Source of the DNA: Alphaproteobacteria bacterium
Lineage (GTDB): Bacteria > Pseudomonadota > Alphaproteobacteria > JABAAW01
Assembly (NCBI GenBank): GCA_014238625.1
Contig: JABAAS010000025.1
Coordinates: forward strand, 1-12,003
Length of the DNA stretch: 12,003 nt
Direction: 5' to 3'
The first letter of the stretch is position 1, and every line of letters begins with the position of its first letter. A model generated the notes under the pieces. It was given only the letters and a program-made list of their open reading frames with translations. It was not told where the DNA came from and ran no database searches. The translations under genes were made by a program, and so were the position numbers. This document shows, in pieces, positions 5,767 through 10,314 of this stretch.

Positions 5767-6597
5767 TTAGCGTTTTCGCCCTCTGGGGCGAATTATTAGT
5801 CTATTTGAGGAGAAGTTTTTGCGCGTTTTTTTACCTTTAGTAGACTTTCCCCAAGGAGTAACGGGATGCCTACCGCCTGATGTTTTTCCTTCGCCTCCAC
5901 CGTGCGGATGGTCTATGGGGTTCATGGCTACTCCACGCACGGAGGGTCTGCGTCCGAGCCACCTAGTTCTGCCTGCTTTTCCTAGCTTGATATTTTTATT
6001 GTCTTGATTTGAGAGAGTTCCGATAGTTGCCTTGCATGCAGCTGGTATCATCCTCACTTCGCCGCTTCTCAATCGCACTTGCGCGTATCCTTTGTCGCGC
6101 CCGACTATTTGAGCGAATGCACCGGCAGCTCTAGCCAGCTGTCCGCCCTTTCCCTCTTTCATCTCGATATTATGTACGAGCGTCCCGATGGGTATAGTTG
6201 ATAGTGGAGAGGCGTTTCCGGGCTTCACATCGACTTTCTCTGCGGATATAACCTTATCGCCGATAGCGAGTTTTTGCGGAGCGAGAATATACGCGTGCTC
6301 TCCATCTTCGTATTTCAACAGAGCGATGAAACAAGTTCGATTAGGATCATATTCGATGCGCAAGACTTCAGCCGAGAGATCGTTTTTTTTACGCTTGAAA
6401 TCGATTATGCGATAGCTTTTTTTGTGTCCGCCGCCGATATGCCTTGATGTAATTCTCCCGCGATTATTCCTACCGCCGCTTTTGCTTTTCCCCTGCGTGA
6501 GCGGTTTATGCGGTTTGCCTTGATATACGAGCTCGCGAGTTATTTCGACGAGCGCGCGTCTTCCTGGCGAAGTAGGTTTAGATGTTTTGAGTCCCAT
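5767..6597 (-). CDS. rplB: 50S ribosomal protein L2
   Basis: L2 (276 residues; family about 273-278) is a core 50S protein near the peptidyl-transferase centre and is needed for subunit association. MGLKTSKPTSPGRRALVEIT at the start, SKSGGRNNRGRITSRHIGGG (39-58), HKKSYRIIDFKR and the C-terminal signature around NPIDHPHGGGEGKTSGGRHP (226-245) are present. His230 corresponds to the conserved histidine 229 of E. coli L2 (within HPHGGGEG). The ATG at 6595-6597 has an AGGA about 8 nt upstream, 29 nt after rplW. There is nothing unusual in length or composition. Confidence 0.99.
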   Translation of the reverse strand: MGLKTSKPTSPGRRALVEITRELVYQGKPHKPLTQGKSKSGGRNNRGRITSRHIGGGHKKSYRIIDFKRKKNDLSAEVLRIEYDPNRTCFIALLKYEDGEHAYILAPQKLAIGDKVISAEKVDVKPGNASPLSTIPIGTLVHNIEMKEGKGGQLARAAGAFAQIVGRDKGYAQVRLRSGEVRMIPAACKATIGTLSNQDNKNIKLGKAGRTRWLGRRPSVRGVAMNPIDHPHGGGEGKTSGGRHPVTPWGKSTKGKKTRKNFSSNRLIIRPRGRKR

Positions 6598-6626
6598 CGT
6601 TTATTCCTATTGCTTAGCGTTTTGCA

Positions 6627-6959
6627 TTATTTTGACACTGCGCCTGCACCGATATCGATGCTTTCACCTTTTTGCAAGCGGACGAAGGCTTTTTTGCAGT
6701 CGCTACGCCTCCCGAGTCTTCCACGGAATCGCTTTGTTTTTCCTTTCAACCGAGATGTTGTCACGGATAGTACTTTAACCTTGAATACCTTTTCGACGGC
6801 GATGCGTATTTCTGGCTTTGAGGCGTTGAGCGCCACTTGAAATGTGACCTCGTTTCGTTCAGCCCCGAAGGTAGATTTTTCACTTATGATTGGCTTGAGC
6901 AAGATCGATAGCGACTTTGCCATGGAGATATCTTTTTTGTTTAGGAATTTCCAGCTCAT
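6627..6959 (-). CDS. rplW: 50S ribosomal protein L23
   Basis: L23 (110 residues; E. coli 100) is the main docking site for trigger factor and SRP at the tunnel exit. The family core is LLKPIISEKSTFGAERNEVT, then VALNASKPEIRIAVEKVFKV, LSVTTSRLKGKTKRFRGRLG and RRSDCKKAFVRLQKGESID. The first ATG (6957-6959) overlaps the rplD stop as ATGA and has AGGGG upstream, so I chose it. It adds 12 residues (MSWKFLNKKDIS) before a second in-frame ATG at residue 13 (MAKSLSILLKP), which would give a more standard-sized protein. Stop TAA. Confidence 0.97.
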   Translation of the reverse strand: MSWKFLNKKDISMAKSLSILLKPIISEKSTFGAERNEVTFQVALNASKPEIRIAVEKVFKVKVLSVTTSRLKGKTKRFRGRLGRRSDCKKAFVRLQKGESIDIGAGAVSK

Positions 6960-7582
6960 ACTCTTCCCCTCCGCTCGACTTCTTCGATTGCGCTTTTTGC
7001 GAGCAATAGAGCGTCATGCTTTATGATGTCGTATACATTCAAGCCTTGCTGTGGCACGAGCAAGACCTGCGGCAGATTTCTAGCTGCGAGTTGAAAGTTT
7101 CGATCTGGTTTTTCGCCGAGCACGATCATTACATTTTTCAGAGCATCCCATCCCTGCTGTTTTTTGGCGAGCAAGTCAGTTTTAGGTTTCTCGAGCGTTT
7201 CTTGCTCGATTACGAATAGCTTTCCGCTACGGCATTTATCGGATATGGCAGAACATAGAGCTGCTCTGCGGACTTTATCCTGAATATCGTGTTTGTAGCT
7301 GCGTGGCTTTGGTCCGAATGCATGCGCACCGCCGCGAAATTGCGAGACTTTTCTAGTGGAACGTCTTGCACTACCCGAGCCTTTTTGCCGCATTATTTTA
7401 CGAGTGCTACCGTTTATCTCAGCGCGCGACTTTGTTTTATGAGTGCCTGCGCGCCTTTTTGCGAGCTGCCAAGCCACGACTCGCGCGAGCAAGTCTTTAC
7501 GCAACGGCGCGTCGAAGACTCTTTCGGATACATCGAGCTCACCGGTTTTTTTTCCGTCTAACGAATGGACAGGTATTTTCAC
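6956..7582 (-). CDS. rplD: 50S ribosomal protein L4
   Basis: L4 (208 residues; family about 200-210) reaches into the exit tunnel with a long basic loop and, in E. coli, represses the S10 operon. The tunnel loop is visible at GSTRKIMRQKGSGSARRSTR and RGGAHAFGPKPRSY (about residues 58-95). The globular part follows with KVRRAALCSAISDK, NVMIVLG and LNVYDIIKHDALLLAKSAIE. The start is a GTG (7580-7582) that overlaps the rplC stop as GTGA. AGGAG lies upstream with suitable spacing, and no better ATG exists, so the start is well supported. The TGA is coupled to rplW. Confidence 0.98.
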   Translation of the reverse strand: MKIPVHSLDGKKTGELDVSERVFDAPLRKDLLARVVAWQLAKRRAGTHKTKSRAEINGSTRKIMRQKGSGSARRSTRKVSQFRGGAHAFGPKPRSYKHDIQDKVRRAALCSAISDKCRSGKLFVIEQETLEKPKTDLLAKKQQGWDALKNVMIVLGEKPDRNFQLAARNLPQVLLVPQQGLNVYDIIKHDALLLAKSAIEEVERRGRV

Positions 7583-8502
7583 GCCTTCTCTCCTGCCTCG
7601 GCGTCGGTTGCGCCCGCCTCTTGAACAGCTACATCTTGCACAGCTGCCTCTTGAGTTGCCTCTTGAGTTAGCTGCTGTTTTTCGTTGCTCTCTGCAATGG
7701 AGCTTGGCGCGGGGGTTGATAAGAATGTGGGTTTAGGAGCCTCTTGCGGCAAGATTTTTTTGATGGCGTCATTTACGATGACCCATCCCCCTCGCGCGCC
7801 TGGCACGGCTCCCTTTATCAAGATAAGATTGCGTTCTGTATCGAGAGCTACAACCTTTAGGTTTTGTGTGGTTATCCGTTTTCCGCCTAATCGCCCTGGC
7901 ATTTTTTTGCCTTTAAAGACCTTACCCGGAAACTCACGGTTGCCAGTAGATCCCATACTTCTGTGCGATACGGAGACTCCGTGGGTTGCTCGCAAGCCTT
8001 TGAATCCGTGTCTTTTCATCGCCCCTGCGAATCCTTTACCGATCGATATTGCACTCACATCGACGAACTGCCCTTCGAGGAAATGAGCAGCAGATAGCTC
8101 AGTGCCTTTTTCTGGCAAGCAATCTTGAGAGACTTTGAAGCTAACGATTTTCCGCATGGGCGGGCAATTTGCTTTTTCGAACAAGCCTTGCATGGGTTTT
8201 GTCAGTCTCTTTTTTTTCTGTTCGCCTGCTGCTACGAGCACATTAAATTTAGCCTCTGGTTTAGTGGCATCATCAGCCGTAGCCTGCGCCTCTTCTTGTC
8301 CCTCTTTTTGCGCCCCTTGCGAGCTAGATAAGTTAGTCGCTCTTTTAGCGACTTGCTTATCTTCTCGCACATCGAGTATGCGCGTTGCGACGAGCTGCAG
8401 CACCGATACGGGACAATGCTTCCCGTCATTTTCGAAGATACGCGTCATCCCGACTTTTTTTGTCAGCACTCCACATCTTCTGCTAGTTGCGAGCTTTTGC
8501 AT
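7579..8502 (-). CDS. rplC: 50S ribosomal protein L3 with a low-complexity insert and C-terminal tail
   Basis: L3 starts 50S assembly and sends a loop toward the peptidyl-transferase centre. It has 307 residues against about 209 in E. coli. Core segments are CGVLTKKVGMTRIFENDGKH (10-29), RKIVSFKV, then VDVSAISIGKGFAGAMKRHG (148-167), LRATHGVSVSHRSMGSTG, PGKVFKGKKMPGRLGGKRIT and LILIKGAVPGARGGWVIVND. Two parts are extra: an insert of about 30 residues near 49-84 (SQGAQKEGQEEAQATADD) and a Q/E/A-rich tail from about 258. The glutamine that PrmB methylates in E. coli L3 (Gln150) aligns with Glu190. The ATG at 8500-8502 is 4 nt after the rpsJ stop, with GAGG about 15 nt upstream. The core is certain. 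Confidence 0.97.
   Translation of the reverse strand: MQKLATSRRCGVLTKKVGMTRIFENDGKHCPVSVLQLVATRILDVREDKQVAKRATNLSSSQGAQKEGQEEAQATADDATKPEAKFNVLVAAGEQKKKRLTKPMQGLFEKANCPPMRKIVSFKVSQDCLPEKGTELSAAHFLEGQFVDVSAISIGKGFAGAMKRHGFKGLRATHGVSVSHRSMGSTGNREFPGKVFKGKKMPGRLGGKRITTQNLKVVALDTERNLILIKGAVPGARGGWVIVNDAIKKILPQEAPKPTFLSTPAPSSIAESNEKQQLTQEATQEAAVQDVAVQEAGATDAEAGEKA
7646..7669 (-). repeat. Perfect 12-bp tandem duplication in the L3 tail
   Basis: Two identical adjacent copies of AACTCAAGAGGC (transcript strand) at 7658-7669 and 7646-7657 give the protein repeat TQEATQEA. A diverged continuation follows (AVQD, AVQEAG). The frame is preserved because the unit is 12 bp. Confidence 0.9.
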
Positions 8503-8506
8503 ATTA

Positions 8507-8815
8507 TTAGATTTTGACCTCGATTTTGACGCCCGCCGCTAGGTCTAGCTTAGATAGCGCTTCGACTGTTTGTGGAGTTGAGTCGATTATATCGATCAAG
8601 CGTTTATGAGTTCTTATTTCGAATTGTTCGCGGCTTTTTTTATCGACATGGGGCGAGCGCAAGACGGTAAATCGTTCGATATGCGTTGGCAGAGGAATGG
8701 GTCCGAGCACTTGCGCGCCGGTTTTTCGTGCAGCCAATACGATCTCGGAAGTAGATTGATCTAGCATCTTATGATCGTATGCCTTTAGGCGAATGCGGAT
8801 ATTTTGACTAGCCAT
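8507..8815 (-). CDS. rpsJ: 30S ribosomal protein S10
   Basis: S10 (102 residues, normal) belongs to the 30S head and also acts in transcription antitermination with NusB. The family segments IRIRLKAYDHKMLDQSTSEI (6-25), GPIPLPTHIERFTVLRSPHV (38-57), DKKSREQFEIRTHKRLIDI and TPQTVEALSKLDLAAGVKIE cover almost the whole protein. The ATG at 8813-8815 follows a 97-nt spacer from tuf. The last 30 or so bases before it are A-rich (ACTCAAATAAAAACTCAAAA) without an SD motif. It is the first gene of the classical S10 operon, but with no terminator behind tuf it is probably also reached by transcription from upstream. Confidence 0.98.
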   Translation of the reverse strand: MASQNIRIRLKAYDHKMLDQSTSEIVLAARKTGAQVLGPIPLPTHIERFTVLRSPHVDKKSREQFEIRTHKRLIDIIDSTPQTVEALSKLDLAAGVKIEVKI

Positions 8816-8912
8816 ATTTTTTTTGAGTTTTTATTTGAGTATTTTGTTTTTTTTATTGCTCAAGCTATCAATTTTTTATCCGCTTTGCAGTGGTTATGGC
8901 AAAAGTCAGCTA
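8816..8912 (-). other. tuf-rpsJ spacer, A-rich, no visible terminator
   Basis: Nothing that looks like a strong hairpin plus U-tract is present after the tuf TAG. The candidates are a 5-bp TTTGC/GCAAA stem at about 8886-8904 with a 10-nt loop and no U run, and a small GCTTGAGC element, both weak. The 65 nt nearest rpsJ contain only five G residues on the transcript. I see no convincing -10/-35 pair and no long structured leader like the L4-responsive one of E. coli. Confidence 0.5.
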
Positions 8913-10103
8913 CTACTCGATGACCTTAGTGACGATACCTGCGCCGACGGTTCTTCCTCCTTCGCGTATGGCGAATCGCAAGCCCTCCTCCATAGCGATA
9001 GGGACGATCAACTCGACATCCATTTTCACATTGTCTCCTGGCATAATCATCTCTGTTCCTTTAGGCAGAGCAACCTGTCCCGTCACATCGGTGGTGCGGA
9101 AGTAGAACTGCGGTCTGTAGTTATCGGCAAAGGGAGTATGCCTACCGCCTTCGTCTTTAGTTAGGATATAAGCCTCGCCTATGAACTTTGTGTGAGGAGT
9201 AATGGATTTAGGTTTTGCGAGCACTTGTCCTCGCACGACATCTTCGCGGTTGACGCCGCGCAAGAGTACGCCGACATTGTCTCCCGCCTCTCCAGAATCG
9301 AGTAGTTTGCGAAACATTTCGACTCCAGTGCAAACGGATTTGCGAGTTTCTTTGACTCCGACTATTTCGACTTCGTCATTGACCTTGACGATTCCGCGCT
9401 CGATTCGCCCGGTTACGACGGTTCCGCGCCCTGAGATGGAGAAAACATCTTCGATGGGCATCAAGAAGTCTTTTTCTTTGGGTCTATCGGGTTGTGGCAC
9501 ATGCGCATCGATTGCCTTTACGAGTTCGAGTATTTTCTCTTTACCGATTCCATCATCGCGCCCTTCGAGTGCGGCGAGTGCAGAGCCTGAGACGATAGGG
9601 ATTTTATCGCCTGGGAATTCGTATTTTGTCAGCAGCTCGCGTATTTCTATTTCGACGAGGTCTAGCAATTCTTTATCGTCGACTTGATCGACTTTATTTA
9701 GGAACACGACAATGGCTGGCACGCCGACTTGCCGTGCGAGGAGTATATGTTCGCGCGTTTGTGGCATTGGTCCGTCTGCGGCATTTACGACCAAGACTGC
9801 GCCATCCATTTGCGCGGCACCGGTTATCATATTTTTGATATAGTCGGCATGTCCTGGACAGTCCACATGGGCGTAATGTCGATTTTCGGTTTCGTATTCG
9901 ACATGGGAGGTATTGATGGTGATTCCGCGCGCTTTTTCTTCAGGTGCGTTATCGATCTCTTCGTAGCTTTTGAATGTAGCCCCGCCCTGTTCCGAGAGTA
10001 TTTTGGTAATAGCTGCGGTGAGTGTAGACTTGCCATGATCGACATGTCCGATCGTGCCGATATTGCAGTGTGGTTTGTTGCGAACGAACTTCTCTTTAGC
10101 CAT
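8913..10103 (-). CDS. tuf: Translation elongation factor Tu
   Basis: EF-Tu (396 residues, normal) delivers aminoacyl-tRNA to the ribosome as its GTP complex. G1 is GHVDHGKS (19-26), switch I includes EEKARGITIN (55-64), G3 is DCPGH (81-85, with the catalytic histidine at 85), G4 is NKVD (136-139) and G5 is SAL (174-176). Domain 2 (about 210-300) and domain 3 (VMPGDN-like MIMPGDNV at 352-359, GGRTVGAGIV at 382-391) are complete. G1 ends in KS rather than the usual KT. Residues linked to elfamycin resistance in E. coli (the Q of ARQVG, G of EGGRH, Q of YRPQF, A of RFAIREGG) are the sensitive type. The ATG at 10101-10103 has AGGAG 10 nt upstream. Stop TAG. Confidence 0.99.
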   Translation of the reverse strand: MAKEKFVRNKPHCNIGTIGHVDHGKSTLTAAITKILSEQGGATFKSYEEIDNAPEEKARGITINTSHVEYETENRHYAHVDCPGHADYIKNMITGAAQMDGAVLVVNAADGPMPQTREHILLARQVGVPAIVVFLNKVDQVDDKELLDLVEIEIRELLTKYEFPGDKIPIVSGSALAALEGRDDGIGKEKILELVKAIDAHVPQPDRPKEKDFLMPIEDVFSISGRGTVVTGRIERGIVKVNDEVEIVGVKETRKSVCTGVEMFRKLLDSGEAGDNVGVLLRGVNREDVVRGQVLAKPKSITPHTKFIGEAYILTKDEGGRHTPFADNYRPQFYFRTTDVTGQVALPKGTEMIMPGDNVKMDVELIVPIAMEEGLRFAIREGGRTVGAGIVTKVIE

Positions 10104-10118
10104 TTTTCATTTTCTCCT
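10096..10118 (-). promoter_or_regulatory. tuf ribosome-binding site with an overlapping 4-codon ORF
   Basis: AGGAG occupies 10114-10118. Three bases after it comes an ATG (10108-10110) that opens ATG AAA AAT GGC TAA (MKNG, stop at 10096-10098) in another frame. The tuf ATG at 10101-10103 lies inside this mini-ORF, 10 nt from the SD. The SD spacing is short for the first ATG and slightly long for the tuf one, so both could in principle be used. Confidence 0.6.
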
Positions 10119-10209
10119 TTGTATTTTTAGGTTGTATTTGTAGGTTAGTTTTCAAGTTTAGTTTAGTTTTTTTGCTAGTTATTTTTGCGAGCAAGAACTA
10201 TAGCCAATG

Positions 10210-10251
10210 TTTATAATTAATCGATTATAATTTAGCGGTTATAGTTTAGCG
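10210..10251 (-). repeat. Three tandem 14-bp TATAA-containing units upstream of tuf
   Basis: On the transcript strand three adjacent 14-bp units follow one another: CGCTAAACTATAAC (10238-10251), CGCTAAATTATAAT (10224-10237) and CGATTAATTATAAA (10210-10223). The first two differ at 2 of 14 positions. The third is more diverged but keeps the phase and the TATAA. A 7-bp inverted repeat (TTATAAT at 10211-10217, ATTATAA at 10224-10230) lies across units two and three. Confidence 0.8.
10224..10229 (-). promoter_or_regulatory. Possible -10 element of a tuf promoter
   Basis: A perfect TATAAT lies 120 bp upstream of the tuf ATG on the coding strand. Near matches, TATAAC and TATAAA, sit one repeat unit to either side. 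At 17-bp spacing the -35 position reads TCGCTA, only 3 of 6 matches to TTGACA, and there is no extended TG motif. It is a candidate only. Confidence 0.35.
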
Positions 10252-10314
10252 ATTTATGAGAGGCAGATATTTGCATCCCTGTCTTTAGTTTGCTTTTTAT
10301 CCTGTTTGCTTGTT

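Larger units (their letters stand above)
10104..10314 (-). other. fusA-tuf spacer and tuf leader
   Basis: This is the longest gene-free stretch here (211 nt). Going downstream from the fusA TAA it shows a weak imperfect hairpin at 10261-10280 (AGGGAT/ATC-CCT with a 2-nt bulge, no U-tract), then a tandem AT-rich element at 10210-10251, then a leader very poor in G: only two G residues on the transcript in 10121-10180, before the AAAGGAG. I found no tRNA, no open frame of note and no strong terminator. A tuf promoter in this spacer is likely from the AT-rich element but not proven. Confidence 0.6.

Noticed and set aside
6921..6923. Second in-frame ATG of rplW (residue 13) as the true start
   Set aside because: Possible, and it gives a more typical length, but the first ATG has both the ATGA overlap with rplD and an AGGGG motif, so it was preferred.
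7685..8086. 133-codon plus-strand frame antisense to rplC
   Set aside because: Mirror of strongly conserved L3 coding sequence; no family resemblance and no RBS.
9202..9687. 161-codon serine/threonine-rich plus-strand frame antisense to tuf
   Set aside because: Complement of EF-Tu codons; long antisense frames over conserved highly expressed genes are common by codon bias.
10261..10280. Possible terminator after fusA (AGGGAT ... ATCTGCCT)
   Set aside because: The stem has only 6 bp with a 2-nt bulge and is not followed by a U-tract, so it is unlikely to terminate transcription.
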